Shown here in pieces: positions 1 through 13,595 of a DNA stretch of 64,000 nt. The position numbers and the translations under genes are program-made. The notes below the pieces were generated by a model, which had not been told where the DNA came from, did not search any database, and saw only the letters and a program-made list of their open reading frames with translations. How positions within the stretch are numbered: position 1 is the first letter of the stretch; each line of letters starts with the position of its first letter. Origin of the DNA: Actinomucor elegans. Lineage: Eukaryota; Mucoromycota; Mucoromycetes; Mucorales; Mucoraceae. The stretch covers positions 310,001 to 374,000 of the forward strand of contig JAMSLZ010000017.1 in NCBI GenBank assembly GCA_026027325.1, given 5' to 3'.

Positions 1-519
1 TTATTGTTGTACTTTACCTGGTCAACCCAAGCAGTTGCATAGCTGGTATCGTTTTTGAGTATGTTTTGATTCAAAGTACAATTGGATGAATCGGTCGAAT
101 GTACTGTCATAGAAATCATTGCAGCAAACCAGCTCAGAGTCATGAAACAAGTGAAAATGACAGTGGTACGAGGTCTTAGAAAGAAACTTCGTAGCTTAAC
201 AAACCCTCTATCGATCGTGGACCAAGGAAAGTAAGCTAATGCAGCTGCAACAAGTAAGCTTGCCAATGTCACGACCAATGTGTAGTTGGGTGCAGGTTTA
301 CTGCCTCCCTGTATATTCGTTAATGATGTGTACATCATGCTTTAATTGTCAAAAATTTACCAGGTAATATCTTTCTGTGGAGATGATGGAGCTTGTCAAA
401 AATAAGATAAGGAAGGCGAAAAAGATCTGGAGCAAGTGAAGTCCTACTTTGTATACACCAAGATTGGGTAAACTGGACGGTGTATCGAATTCAAGATTGA
501 CGCGGTCAGCTAAAGCCAT
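1..519 (-). CDS. Partial MARVEL-like four-helix membrane protein (3' end outside window)
   Basis: The start is the ATG at 517-519. Exon 1 (361-519, 53 codons) encodes a short polar head and a hydrophobic helix around LLQIFFAFLILFL. A GT-AG intron at 309-360 follows. Exon 2 encodes two more hydrophobic stretches (LVVTLASLLVAAALAYF and TVIFTCFMTLSWFAAMI) and a loop with N-glycosylation-like NCT and NDT sites. A CAG/GTAAAG donor with its GT at 16-17 suggests another intron starts right at the window edge, so the coding part seen here may end at 18. The helix-loop pattern resembles fungal MARVEL-domain proteins of membrane apposition sites. This rests on topology only; no diagnostic motif was seen. 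Confidence 0.6.
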
Positions 520-1798
520 TATGAAAAGATGCCAAGAAGTGTTTCAAACGAGAGAAAGAATAGATATAAATACAAATTTAATTAGATTAAAGAATGTTTA
601 CAAGTAATGTTTTGATCTTCTATTATGATGCACCCATATAAGGAAACGTCCTTTCATTTATATGGAGCTTATTCTTGTCTTTACAAATTTCATTGTCACT
701 TGTATGATCACAGTCGTTTTTGAGCTTGCTATTGCTGATAAATTATGGATCAGAAGTTGAGTAGGTAGAGCATATAAGATCAAACTCACGATGATTAGTA
801 GTTTGGGTATTTAGAGTACAAATCTGGTAGCACTGTGTTTGGTTAACCTTTATGGGTGCGGTCAATACAAGAAAAAAAAAAGTTCTTTTGCTCAAATTAT
901 CAGATCTTGAAGAGGGAACACCCAAACACTAAGAAGCGAGACATTTACGTTGAGCAATAATGAAATGCAAGACATTGATTTCATTGGTTGATGAAGATAC
1001 GCAATATATATACACGCATACTCTATAAAGTGCGTCTATAACAGCAATGCATAAACACGCATCAATAGTTCTCAAGGAAGTAAATAGGCAAAAAGATGCA
1101 TTTCGTAATGAGCAAACTTTTGTAATTACAATTGGCTGTTGATAGATGTTAGCGCTTTCGACAGGATGAAATCCGGAGATTGAAATGTGTGATTGCTGAT
1201 GTCCTTTGCAAAATCGCCTTCAAGATAAATTAAATAAATGACGATCTTTTTGATAGAGCAGTTTTTGTAGCCATTTACAATAATTGAAAGGTGCTGAAGT
1301 CTTATACAAGCTGTAAATCGGAGAGTGAAACATTCAATTGTTGATGCTCTTAGTGAATTTACCTCTAGCTGGGGAGAATATAAGCAAAATCACACTTTTT
1401 TTATGAATCAACGTTTTGTGACTATATCTTAATATAGCAAGTAGCTACAGAATTTCAAAAAAAACATAACGTATTATGATTTCAAAGAGGGTGGCTTGGA
1501 AATAGGACTGTTTTTATTGAATCGGACGATTGGGTTGAGTTGGGGTTTCGTAGCTCATACCAGTGACACATAGCCTAAGCAAAAAATCCAAAATAAGGCT
1601 CGGTAGCGTGTACAAATAGAGTAGCTGAATAAAAATAACGTGCCTTTTTTTTTTCTTGTAATAAAATCCAATAATAGATTACTATAGGATTCCGCGGAAA
1701 CAAGCAGCTTCCGCGGATGAAGATGTATTTCAATTGAAAATATCTATCAGGTACTTTTTTTTAATCTTTTATCTTTTCTCCCTATCTTTTTCTTAACC
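520..1798. other. Intergenic, divergent promoter region
   Basis: This is AT-rich spacer between two divergently transcribed genes. It has stop codons in all frames apart from a 60-codon reading frame of no coding character. The only structured element I see is the paired CCGCGG motif at 1692-1716. Confidence 0.6.
1692..1716. promoter_or_regulatory. Paired CCGCGG palindromes upstream of PEX11
   Basis: Two copies of the self-complementary hexamer CCGCGG (1692-1697 and 1711-1716) lie about 85-105 bp before the PEX11 ATG. Both are preceded by TT, and the inner ends form CGG-N13-CCG. Zn2Cys6 regulators bind CGG/CCG inverted pairs, and yeast oleate-response elements are CGG-N15-18-CCG. The spacing here does not match the yeast element, so a regulatory role is inferred from position and symmetry only. 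Confidence 0.35.
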
Positions 1799-2699
1799 AT
1801 GAGTACAGTAACAATGACTACCCAACAAATGCCTTGCTATGCGCTTCCAACCCCATCTCCCCCACCAGAGCCAGAAACGCTCGATCAACATCAACTTAAG
1901 CCTGTGCAACAACAACAACAACAACAACAACAAGAAGCAGTTCCTAAGCGATCCATCAGTGCACCATTTCTGTTAAAGAAAGAGGCCACTAGACCATTTG
2001 TATCCAGATGGCTAAGTGTGATTCAAAAGCTACTCAAAGAATTAGATGGTCGCGATAAGCTCATGAAGATCATTCAATATTTTGTCAAGATACTGTTACA
2101 CTATAAACTGGTGCAAGCCAAGCACTGGTCAACTTTGACCAGTCATTTCTCAATGACACGTAAATTGCTTCGACTAGGTACGGCCATGGGTCCTATGCGA
2201 GAACTATCACCTCTCAAGAGCTCTATTCCTCAAACGTTGATTGTCCTCAATGCGCTAGTGAACAACGTATCAGACGATGTTTTTTGTCTTTATAAACTTG
2301 GCATGGTAGGCCCCTATTTAGGAGCCAAGTCTGAAAGAATTTCAGCCTATTGTTGGTTTGCTGGTATCATGGTTGATTTAAGAGAATGCGTCTCTAACAT
2401 GATCAAACTGCAGCAAAAGTGTCTCAAATCAAGCAACGAAGAATTGGTCAAGATAATAGAGCTACGTCAAAAGATGTTTGTAGCAGAAATATCTACCATC
2501 AAATTACTTATGGATGCCATTTTTTGTGGTAAGTTTATTATCATTCGTATTCTAAAGCCAACCTATTGACATTTTTTTCCATCCTATATTAGCCTGTGAT
2601 ATTTGGACACCTTCTCAATCAGCCAGTATTCAAGCATGGTCCGGTTTCCTTAGTGGTGTGTTGGCTGGCTACAAACTCTGGATCAAGTTCTCTGTCTAA
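1799..2699 (+). CDS. PEX11: Peroxisomal membrane protein PEX11 (peroxisome proliferation)
   Basis: Two exons (1799-2528 and 2593-2699) are joined across a 64-nt GT-AG intron; the product is 278 aa. PEX11 proteins tubulate the peroxisome membrane before fission and affect medium-chain fatty-acid handling. The first 55 residues are low-complexity, Pro-rich and carry a polyglutamine run encoded by CAA repeats. The family domain starts near residue 65 with GRDKLMKIIQYFVKIL. It contains the amphipathic segment SMTRKLLRLG and the LVNNVSDDVFCLYKLGMVG region. It ends with a hydrophobic helix in exon 2 (SGFLSGVLAGYKLWIKF). Without the splice the frame would lose this conserved C-terminus. The call is confident; which Pex11 paralogue it is cannot be told. 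Confidence 0.93.
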
Positions 2700-3410
2700 G
2701 TTCTCCTGCATTCATATACATAATCTTCATATAGAATCAATTACACGTGTGAGCACTTTGCTCCACTATTTTAATTACATGTTAGCATTAGTGTCACCTC
2801 TATTTTGTATACCTTTTTTCATTAATCCCATTCACATACCTTCTTCTTCTATATATAATAAACCTATCTATACTTTTCATTGCTCTTGCTATGTCAACGA
2901 GCCAAAAGTAAAACCGAGATTCTAAATGTATTGCTGCAGAAAGATTAATTAGAACCAGAGGATGGTACAACATATGGTTAATTTTAGACTGTCTACGTTA
3001 ATCAGGTTCGCCTATATTTTTGAAACATTGTATCATGTTCTAACGTAGATGTACAACAATGAAGGCTTGGATATTACAAAGAGCATGTTTTGTTTTATAT
3101 ATTTCCCCGAACACATGAATCAACCTCGACTTATTGTTGAGCTATTGTCATTCATTGCTGCCTATCACGATCTCACGCACCACTATGTTACTATTTTGAT
3201 TTTATTGGCTGCCGGCGTTATTCCGGTTTAAACAGCCGCGGATAGATCAAGAATGGACTTGGACTTGAATCTTGTTTAAATGATAAACGGCTGTCGATAC
3301 TCTAAAAGTATCTTGACAAAATTTAAGCATAATGGCAACCTGTTTCAGAGGGAATAGAAATCAATTGAAGCTTTATTAATTCATTGAATTATTCTTGATA
3401 AAAGATATTC

Positions 3411-3413
3411 TTT

Positions 3414-3446
<33 letters not shown>
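3411..3446. repeat. T10A26 palindromic homopolymer tract
   Basis: Ten T are followed directly by 26 A. Nine tracts of this T(n)A(n) type occur in the window, five of them inside introns. Confidence 0.9.
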
Positions 3447-3447
<1 letters not shown>

Positions 3448-4261
3448 TGAATGTAGCAATGACTCGAGTGTTTCATAAACAGTAAAATCTACAGAAAATA
3501 AGATTGCATACTTTCTAATCCACAAAATCTAGCCTATTAATGATTCTTTCCTTAAAGTAGTCTTTGCATTGCTCCTTAAAAAAAATAAAGCAAAGTTTTG
3601 AAAATTTGGCCCCAGGGTCATGCCAACATCTCCATAATTCTCGACCGATTCTGGTTCAGTGACTCATATATATTCAAAATGAAATATTTCATCTATTAGT
3701 ATTATTATACAACCGAATATTAGTCAAAAGTCGTAATTTACATTTATTCATACCACTAATCTGTAACTGAAACGTGGCTTTGTGAATTCGCACATACTTA
3801 TGTAGCCATGAATCTCTTTACTTTTTTATACCAGCTTATATGCATAACCCAATCGATATTAAAAGCATATCACATAAACACGGTATAGAATATAAGTACG
3901 TCATCTGCCTCTGAGTAAAACAGTATACCATTTTGCATATTTTATACATTAATGTACTAACCATATTGGTTATTCATTGGTTTATTGTAGATCTGATTAC
4001 ATCAACCTATGGAATACCCACTGCACCATATTGCAGTGAAAACACAATGCGTAATGCTGAAGATAGTATAACTTGAATGATTGGAGAAAAAGAAAAGATT
4101 TTATTTAATTTATTGATGGGCTCGTGTTTTTGTTTACAGAATGCAAGGTAGATCTAAACAAAAAACAAAAAAAAAAAAGACAGAAATATAAAGCTTCGCA
4201 ACCTAGAAAAGCTCTGCGGTGGTTATAGTTTCATTTTTAGTGCTCTATAAACCTTTCCATC

Positions 4262-4340
4262 GACCGTAGTCTAATGCCGCATTTGAAAAGTGTTGTATGC
4301 TCAGAACAACTCATTGAACTCGGTACAGCTGTTATTTAGA
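4262..4340 (+). repeat. Interspersed repeat copy 1
   Basis: The core TCTAATGCCGCATTTGA is followed by a GCTCAGAACAACTCATTGAA-like block, matching the family core TTTAATGTCGCATCTGA ... TCAGAATGAGC ... TGAATC. It is strongly diverged. Confidence 0.45.
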
Positions 4341-5013
4341 AGCAATTCAACCTATACTCCATACCTATCAACAATTAACAGAGAGTCGTATTAGGGAGAA
4401 AACTGAGAAATTAATAGGATAAGAAATAAACCTACTCTGCAAAAGCACCCATAGAATCCCAGGATAACAGTAGTAGAGTCAACTAATAAAGGTAATACCT
4501 GTGTTTTTGGTCCAGGCAGTAGATGGGATGATATGATATGGATGCTGATCTGGAAAGTATCCTGGTTAGTTTATACTTTTGTTAGAATACTCTATAGTTG
4601 GGATTGATGTAGGTTAATAGTATATTCGATTGTTATATATTGAATACCAGGTACTTCCAAGATATTCGAGATAAACTTTGGTTTCTAAAATCTTTAGGAT
4701 TTTCATTTTAGCACTGATCGGCGCCCAGAGCCATTGTATTGTTAAAAATGAAGTAATAATTAGAAAAGGCAACTTCACTATATATGGCCATTATGTAGCA
4801 TGTATGTCTGCATTAGCAAGTGACGTTGCTTGTATCATGATATATATATATGCATAATTTGAAGTGATTATAAAGCCTATATCAAGATTAGAAAAAGAAT
4901 AGGTTTATAATCAGAGTGAATTTTTAAGAGAAAAAGAAACAGAGAGATCAAAACTGGAATAGCTAACAAAATTGGCCATTTGTAAAGTACAGAACTCGAC
5001 TTATGCTGAAGCG

Positions 5014-5049
<36 letters not shown>

Positions 5050-5299
5050 TCCATTGTAACAGCGTGCTTTGTAAATTTAGTTAAAAATTGCTCATAAGAA
5101 AGACACATCCTGACAAAGATTGTAGAAAGCGAATGGCACGTCGATTCACATGATCAAAGGCTGTTTTGTGGGCTTTTTAGAAATGCGGCTAGAATTTAAA
5201 TACTAACAAATCATGTCTCGAAGATATTATAATACTCTATACAAAATTTTCTTCCCGTTCCGGGTTCATTTCGAACATTATATTTCTCTAATGATTCCA

Positions 5300-5385
5300 G
5301 TTTAATGTCGCATCTGATTGTTAGTTCATTTTCAGAATGAGCCCCTGAATCTATCAGAGCCATTATTTGATTGAAGTTTAATGAA
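5300..5385 (+). repeat. Interspersed repeat copy 2 (best-preserved core)
   Basis: It contains TTTAATGTCGCATCTGA, then TTCAGAATGAGC and TGAATCTATCAGA. I used it as the reference for comparing the other copies. Confidence 0.55.
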
Positions 5386-5464
5386 TATGCTATACTTTCA
5401 TTACTGGCGGTGGGTTACATATGCATCATGTAAACTGTGTCTATGAATCTATGGATCCCTGGGG

Positions 5465-5530
5465 TGATCTCAGCTTAATATCGCATCTATTGAACAATGC
5501 ATTTTCATAATGAACTGCTGCAACTTTATA
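5465..5530 (+). repeat. Interspersed repeat copy 3
   Basis: GATCTCAGCTTAATATCGCA leads into TTTTCATAATGAACTGCTG. It has the same order of blocks as the copy at 5300, only 80 bp away, so the two form a local pair. Confidence 0.5.
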
Positions 5531-6479
5531 TATATATATATATATTTGACTAAAATAGAATGATTGTGTCTTGGTAAATTGTATTATAGAATACCTATTT
5601 ATTGAAGGTACTTTATCTGTTTAGGAGCTAACTAAACTAGATTATTGGTTCCATGTGAAATGTCATAACATAGAAGTTCTTTCTGCATAAACAAATCATA
5701 CTCCTTTAAACCACGCGATACCGACCCTTCGGATGCATCTTAATTGAGGTGTATCTAGATAATTATAATCTCGATCATTCAATAGTAACCTTTTAAAGAT
5801 TAAAATTGATAGAATATTGAGAAAACCAGTGCCACATTTCAAAAAAAGAGGCGCTAGACATCTGTCAAAATGATATGTATATGTCCTTGCAAGGCTCTCA
5901 TTACTTAAAAAAAAAAAAAAAAAAAAGTTCCAGTAAACATGGACCCATTACTAACTTTCTTGTACACACACGCGTCGTAAGCAAGTAGGGTACTACATGC
6001 AGAACTGTTCTGTTTTGGTTACTCTCGCCGAGATTTTTTTTTTTTGCACACGCGCGCGCAGATGGAAAATCTGGGATTGTATGATATAGTAAGTGCCGAG
6101 TTTTAAGCACACGATTATATAGGTTGTATTGATTATATATATATATATATAAAATGTGTATCACATGGTCTAGAAAACAAGATCTAGAACCAATCAAGTT
6201 GGAACCTTATTTTCTTTTAGGGTCAGGCCAGTAAGGATCTAGGTCTATTAGTTTTGATCTATCCGCTATTTGATAGTAATACAGTACACATAACTTGTTT
6301 TATTACGTGATTAAAAAGAAAAAAGAAGAATGAAAAATTTTCGTTCTGGGGTTACACCTGGTCAATAAAACGATCCGATTATCCAAAATACTGAAACTTT
6401 ATTTTATGCAGATAATATACATTGTTTAATAATTATAGTTGAATGAAAGTGATATTACATATTTGACATAGGTATGGAA

Positions 6480-7613
6480 TTATCGATGCGATAATGGGTC
6501 AAGAGGGCTCATATAAGAAGAATAGCTGTGATTTGTATTATTGGCATGTCTTGGTGTATGAGGAGAGTTGGGTGAATACAGTGAACTAGCATTGTCGAGT
6601 TCATCATCAGAAACCAGCATACTTGGACTAGGGCTTGGTGGTAGTTGATTGCCAAAAGGGCCTAACGATCTTCCACTATGAAGGTTTTGCGTTTGAACAG
6701 TTAGCGGGGAACGATTAAACATATCATCCAAGATATTGCTATTGTTTGATTCGTGCGATGTGATAAAGATGGAGGGTGGTTTTTCTTTGGGCTCATATTG
6801 ATCCATACTATGATGAAGCTCGCTTGGTAATTGCCCTCCGTTTTGCTGTGATATATAGTTCATCATACTCTTCATGAATTGCATTTGGCTCTCTTGCTTT
6901 TGTTTGGTATCTTCCAATTCTTTAATGACTTCTGTAAAGTTTTCATAGAGATGTTGGATTTGTTGGATCATTTCAGACTGGGATGCCTGTAGCATGGCTA
7001 CGTGGCTTTGCAAGTCGCCGTTTTCTCGTCTGGCAGTGTCTGCTTCCATCGATTTACGCTTGATTTCGTCTAAAAGATCAGGACGGTTTCTGAGGAACTT
7101 TGGATGTGAGAACTCCCAAATCTGATTCTCTGCCAAAGTACGATGTCCTCTTGGCGATTTGTTGACTTTATGAAATCCATACCTTTTTTATTATTAAAAA
7201 AAAAAAAGGGTCAGTATATACCATTATAAATCATATTATACACTTTACATGTTCAACTGTCGAACAAAGCTACTAAAGTTGTTGTGCTTAAAGTGTTTTG
7301 GTAACACATCTCGAGAGAATTCCATAATATTACATACAATAAACGAAGAACCAGTATATGCCCAAGATATCAGGTGTTGGTAGTGTGTATCTACGACCAT
7401 ACTGTACAAATATTAGTATAACGAGCTTGTCAAGTCGAGGATGTCTTTTTCTTACTTGTATAATTTGTGCACAAATGTATTTGTATGTGCTGGTTTTTGC
7501 GTTGTATTAGGCGGAGGAGGCGGAAGTTGATTCGATGATGAATATTGTGATGAAAACGAGTTGCGGTGGTCCATATTCAAAGTGTCAAGATGTGAAGCTG
7601 ATCTACGGTGCAT
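6480..7613 (-). CDS. Heat-shock-factor-type transcription factor
   Basis: Three exons on the minus strand (7456-7613, 7249-7401 and 6480-7182) give 337 aa. The HSF DNA-binding domain spans roughly residues 45-145. It is shared by all three exons, with FVHKLY, FSRDVLPKHFKHNNFSSFVR, QLNMYGFHKV and IWEFSHPKFLRNRPDLL in family order. The recognition helix NNFSSFVRQLNMYGF is intact. A long coiled coil follows (about residues 145-210, the trimerisation-type region with regular hydrophobic heptads). After that comes a Ser/Pro/Asn-rich tail with SPSPS and SPNSPHTP motifs. A short Pro-rich head precedes the domain. The protein should bind inverted nGAAn repeats and activate stress genes. I cannot tell an Hsf1 orthologue from an Sfl1/Skn7-like paralogue; no receiver domain is present, which argues against Skn7. 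Confidence 0.9.
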
Positions 7614-10168
7614 TTCAAAGAAAAAGAGGAAAAAAGCGTTTAAGCGAACTTACTCAATATAAATTATAAAATTTGAAACCGCGGTCAATAATAGAAGGTC
7701 AAGAAGGGTTTATTTTGCGGCTGCGAACCAAATAAGGACATGCCATTTGGTTTGTCAATAAAACTAAACAGAACAAAAATTCTATTCTTACCTTGGTAGT
7801 AGTTGACAAGGCTATGAAACTATAACAATAGGATATTCTCATAAGAAAAAGAGAAAATATAATAGAATTTCGGAGTTAATATGCACCAATCAATCCAGAA
7901 ACGTGGTGTTGAGTGATTCTACTTTCTATAACATTGTCTTGAAAGTTCATGGAATTCATAGATTGTATATAAAGACATAAATTGGGATAAATTAACCATT
8001 ATAATGTAAGGTACAATAGAAACATTAGAAGATACATCTTTAACTTGTTGATTTTTTTTTAATTTTAATTTAACAGCCTAGACTGGAACATGTAACGAAA
8101 TGGTGTGCAACGACGGGTTTCAGCTACATAAGCAACCAGAAGATTGAAATACACATTATGCGCATTATGCACAGTTACACATGTTCTTTTTTTTTTTTTT
8201 TCTATTATTCCAGTCTAGTAGCCGAACTATTAGTCATAATCATATACGTTTGAATTCAATCACGAGATCGGTATTATACCCTTACCCGTTGTTTCTGGAG
8301 GGACAATAGGCTTTAGTGCTACCTCATTCCCAACTTCAAAAGCTGGCTATATATAGTCGCTCTCACCTGGTGCGTCATCAAGTGTCTTTCGCTAAAGTAA
8401 CTTTAGGCAAAAAGGATAGCGAATTGCAAACACGTTTCATAATAGTACGTGCGCAACCGTCGAATCAAAAACCTCGCAAAAATGGCTCGATTTATTTCAT
8501 GTGTAACATCCCCAAAGCTGAGCAAAAAAAAAAAGAAAAGACTTTCATCTTGATTGTACCACACAAGTATTACCGCGCATAAAAAGGGGGCCTCGACTGA
8601 GTGAGCTGTTATTCATGAACGAGAAACGACTTGACAATGGCATGTAACCGTTCAAACACAGTTGGGAACGAAACAGAGTGACAACCAGATACAGTGACCT
8701 ATAGGCAACATGGATTACGTATCCGAAACGATATTTGAGCCGAGATTTCTCTCGCTGAATCAAGCATCACGCCAACTTTTACATTATGAAATGAAGTTTG
8801 GCTATAATTACAATATATACAAGGCGATGTATATAGGGAGCATCAGCGTGATACATCATTACAAATCCTTGTAGCTTTCATGGGTGTTTTTTAAATATAT
8901 ATATATATATAATGATGCTCTACAGTGGAAGTGCCATAGAAGGAGAGCGGATTGCATTTTATTTACAATTGAATCAAAAGAGTCTTATTTCATTTGTGGG
9001 ACTCGAGGCTTTATTCTGTTGCGATATAGTCAACTGTATGGATTTTAATGAGTGTAACATAAACAACGCACTATTTCGAATCGCAGCATACCAATGAAAG
9101 CGGTCTTTGATGAGTACGTGTCTGGGGCTCAGAAATTAAACATTCACATCGTAAAAAGGCAATAGCTGCATATTTGCGCTTTGACCTATCAATGGTAGTT
9201 GTAAATAATTAAATTCTATTTCGAGTGACGCAAATTATACAAAAGGTTAAAAGTAGCAATGTTGTGTGGCAAAGGAAGAAAAAAAAAAAAGGTAAGTAAT
9301 CGGAGATTCCTAGAGCTTTGCTATTAATTCTAAATAGTAGTGCGATATAAAAAATAAACACATTTAGTTCCATAGATTTTCCAGGACTCAAAGCTATATT
9401 GTGCTTTAGATATCAAATTGACTGAAAACTTTACGAAAGCTCGCAAGACTGCTGCTGGACGCATACTAAACTCCGTATATAAATAGAGTTGGTCTGTTCA
9501 GGACGAATTTTTTGAACGCAAGTGTCTTTGCCCCAGGAGTCAAAAATAATGTAACTTCACTTCATGTCATTAACAAGAAAAAAACTGTTGGCATATTTTT
9601 ATTATTTCAAGTTCAACAAGTATATAAAGGTTTAAAAAAGAAAAATGCTACTCCAGAGTAAGACGCTATATCATCACAGCTCTGTAGATCCTGTATACTC
9701 TATATTAATCAAAAGACCATCGTTCCTGTTTATAAATCTCCTGAAATATGCAGTTTCTCAATCCTTTGCTTTTCCGATTTTTTTTGTCGAGAGGGGGAAG
9801 AATTCGAAATCGCTAATTCAATACCAGTTGGCCAATGAGGTTCACGAGTCTGTTGATCAAGTAATTAACTAGCATACCTTTTGATGCAGCTGGTAATATG
9901 AATTGCTATCCGTTTGAATCTTGAAAAATTCGGATGAATACATACACTCTCTCTCTTTGTTCATACTGCCTAAAAGATATATAGATTATATAATGGGATA
10001 CATAGATGCATTAAATAAAACTAACCAAATGTCGGACAAATGCTTCGAAATGACAGCATCCACGCATCAACCAATGAAAGCCGTTCAATTCTTAGACCAT
10101 CATTGAAATATCTATTTACCGAGCAGTTGTTTTTGTATCTCTTTTTTTTTCTTTTTCTTATATACACA
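7614..10168. other. Intergenic 2.5 kb, divergent promoters
   Basis: This lies between the HSF-type gene and DUG3, which are transcribed apart. I see only AT-rich spacer. Several 60-90 codon frames (for example 8316-8582) have no start context, motifs or splice support. A single CCGCGG occurs near 7680 in the HSF-type promoter. Confidence 0.55.
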
Positions 10169-11529
10169 ATGTGCAGATTTTTATTATACAAAGGAAACCA
10201 ACCTATTCTTTTAGCTCACGTAAAATCAATATTGTTGCCTTTTTTTTAATTCAGAATCCTGACCAATGTTAAATAATAGCTCATTACCAGGCCAAAGCAT
10301 TCTATTGTCAATCAATCGTTTGATTCACGATTAAGACTTGATAGAAGACGACCCTTGAATGGTATGTTTTGAATTAATGAAACTTATTTCTGTGTCTAAC
10401 TTTTTTTTTTAATAGGTGACGGCTTTGGCGTTGGTTGGTACGATAATGAAACACAAGAAACGGATGCCATCACACCTTGTATATTCACTTCTGTGACACC
10501 AGCTTGGAACAATACCAACTTGGTAAGGCTGGCAGAAAAGATTAGAAGTCCCTTGGTATTTGCTCATGTACGCGCTAGTACTTCTGGTTCAGTTTCAGAA
10601 ACAAACTGTCATCCTTGGTCGTAAGTGCTTAGATGAGTAAAAATGATGATAGAGACTGATGCCCATAGGTAGATATGGTCGTCTTATGTGGATGCATAAT
10701 GGCGGTATTGCTGAATTCGATAAAATCAAACGCAAACTTCAAAACTGTTTATCAGAAGAATTGTTTCTGTTTGTTCAAGGAAATACGGATTCGGAATGGG
10801 CCTTTGCTTTGTTTTTGAGCTTTGTAAGTTCAGTTTTAGCTTCTTTTTTTTTTAAAAAAAAAAACTAATAGTTTGTAGTTGAATAACCCCAATGCAAATA
10901 CGTTTGAACACCAAGAACTAAAAGAAGCTATGCTAAAGACAGTTGCTCAGTTGAATGCTTGGGCTGAAGAATACGACATTACAGAAGTAATAGAGTTGAT
11001 ACACTTAGCTTACATTAGCTAACACGTTCTTTTATTTAGCCTTCTTTATTAAATTTTGCCGTGACAGATGGTAAAACAGTTGTTTGTATTCGCTACATCA
11101 GTAGCAAAACGGAAGAAGCCGCTTCACTTTACTTTTCGTCAGGCACCCGCTTTGAATGTTATCGACCTGGTCATTATCGTATGGTCAAAGCAGATAGAAG
11201 AGAAGATATCGTTGTTGTTGCTAGTGGTAAGCTAAACTAAAGAAGAAAAATGAAATCAATTATTAAACCTCTATTGCATTTTAGAGCCTTTGACGTTTGA
11301 AAAGGCGGATTGGCTTACGATTCCAACTAATAACATTTTGGTTGTAACACCTAAACTAAATGTTCTACTGCAACCTATCAAAGACAAATTTTATACACCT
11401 GAACGAGGAATGGAAGTCAAGCTTGATAATGAAGATGTGGCGATTATACCAGAACCCAAGGCACAATTATTTAAAGCGCAAGTTGAAGAGCAAATGCAGC
11501 ACGACTCATCACCTATTTTGGTTGGTTAA
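10169..11529 (+). CDS. DUG3: Class II glutamine amidotransferase, glutathione-degradation factor Dug3
   Basis: Seven exons (10169-10219, 10280-10361, 10416-10620, 10673-10823, 10879-10986, 11040-11226 and 11285-11529) give 342 aa. The start is fixed by MCRFLLYKG: Cys2 becomes the N-terminal nucleophile after Met removal, as in all class II (Ntn) amidotransferases. Other family blocks are HSIVNQSFDSRLRLD, NGDGFGVGWY, the RAST-type segment FAHVRASTSG, and NCHPWSYGRLMWMHNGG. In yeast Dug3 works with Dug2 and Dug1 to hydrolyse glutathione in the cytosol. The splice sites were chosen because each restores a conserved block. One intron (10824-10878) contains a T10A11 tract. The next gene starts only 105 bp downstream on the same strand. 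Confidence 0.92.
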
Positions 11530-11634
11530 CTAACTGCGATTGAAAAAAAAAAATCTTTTAATTAATCTTGAAGCAATCCCATCCTTATTCCCCTCCCTTT
11601 TTTTTTTTCTTTTTATTTTTTCCTTGTTAATAAA

Positions 11635-12869
<1,235 letters not shown>

Positions 12870-12958
12870 CTTTTTTTTTGATCGTCTGTATTACAATATT
12901 TTTTTTTTATTAATTTATCACACCACCCCTTACTAATCACGCTACATAGTAGCAAATG

Positions 12959-12960
<2 letters not shown>

Positions 12961-12991
<31 letters not shown>

Positions 12992-13011
12992 ATAATAATA
13001 ATAATAATAAT
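12961..13011. repeat. Compound microsatellite (ACT)10(AAT)7
   Basis: Ten ACT units are followed directly by seven AAT units, about 90 bp after the mannosyltransferase stop codon, probably in its 3' UTR. Confidence 0.95.
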
Positions 13012-13254
13012 ACATGATGATATAACAATAAAGAGAAACTGTACATACAATAATTAAATTAATCACAGTACTTGTTTACATTATTATATGGTTCTATTGT
13101 TATTCTTTCAGGAACGGCTCGCTTTCCAAGGTACTATCTAGCTTATCTAAAAGTTTTAGCTGAGTATAAAAGTTTGGAAGGCGGGTGATTAATCTGCGCA
13201 AAATCGCCTCTGAATGAAACATGTTCAGTTACCAAAAGATACTCTTTAATGGAT

Positions 13255-13320
13255 GTAGTGGCGAATCCTGAGCATGGAATATGTATTAGATGCGACATTA
13301 AACTGAGACTGATTGAGAGA
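13255..13320 (-). repeat. Interspersed repeat copy 4 (inverted)
   Basis: On the minus strand it reads AGTTTAATGTCGCATCTAAT and then CCATGCTCAGGATTCG. The first block matches the copy at 5300 almost exactly. Confidence 0.5.
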
Positions 13321-13595
13321 TTTATAGATCTACCGATTTAATATGAAATACTGCGATTTTATTGATAATTATTATTATGGCGTAATGTATTCAATGTATT
13401 TTGGTAAAAGGCTGCTGCTCATTCAGTAGTAGCGACAAGTGAGTCTTTATCAATGCAGCGCAATGTCTCCCTATTCCCTTCTGATATTTTGAATAAATTA
13501 TACAAGTTATGTCTGTATTAAGCCCATTTATTATTGTACGAAAAAGCTTTTTTCTTCTCTTCAAGATACATATAAAGGCACTACTAATACTATCA

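Larger units (their letters stand above)
2700..6479. other. Gene-poor gap with degenerate repeats and homopolymers
   Basis: No supportable gene was found. The stretch holds a T10A26 tract (3411-3446), a run of 34 A (5014-5047) and three copies of the interspersed repeat described separately (4262, 5300 and 5465). A 60-codon frame at 3049-3231 has no recognisable features. Both flanking genes end here, so it is a convergent 3' region. Confidence 0.6.
12870..13595. other. Convergent 3' intergenic region
   Basis: This separates two convergent genes. It contains the ACT/AAT microsatellite and one inverted copy of the interspersed repeat. Nothing coding is supported. Confidence 0.6.

Noticed and set aside
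8316..8582. 88-codon plus-strand open frame in the HSF-DUG3 gap
   Set aside because: It starts at a non-ATG codon, has no motif or splice support, and its Lys-rich end comes from an A-run.
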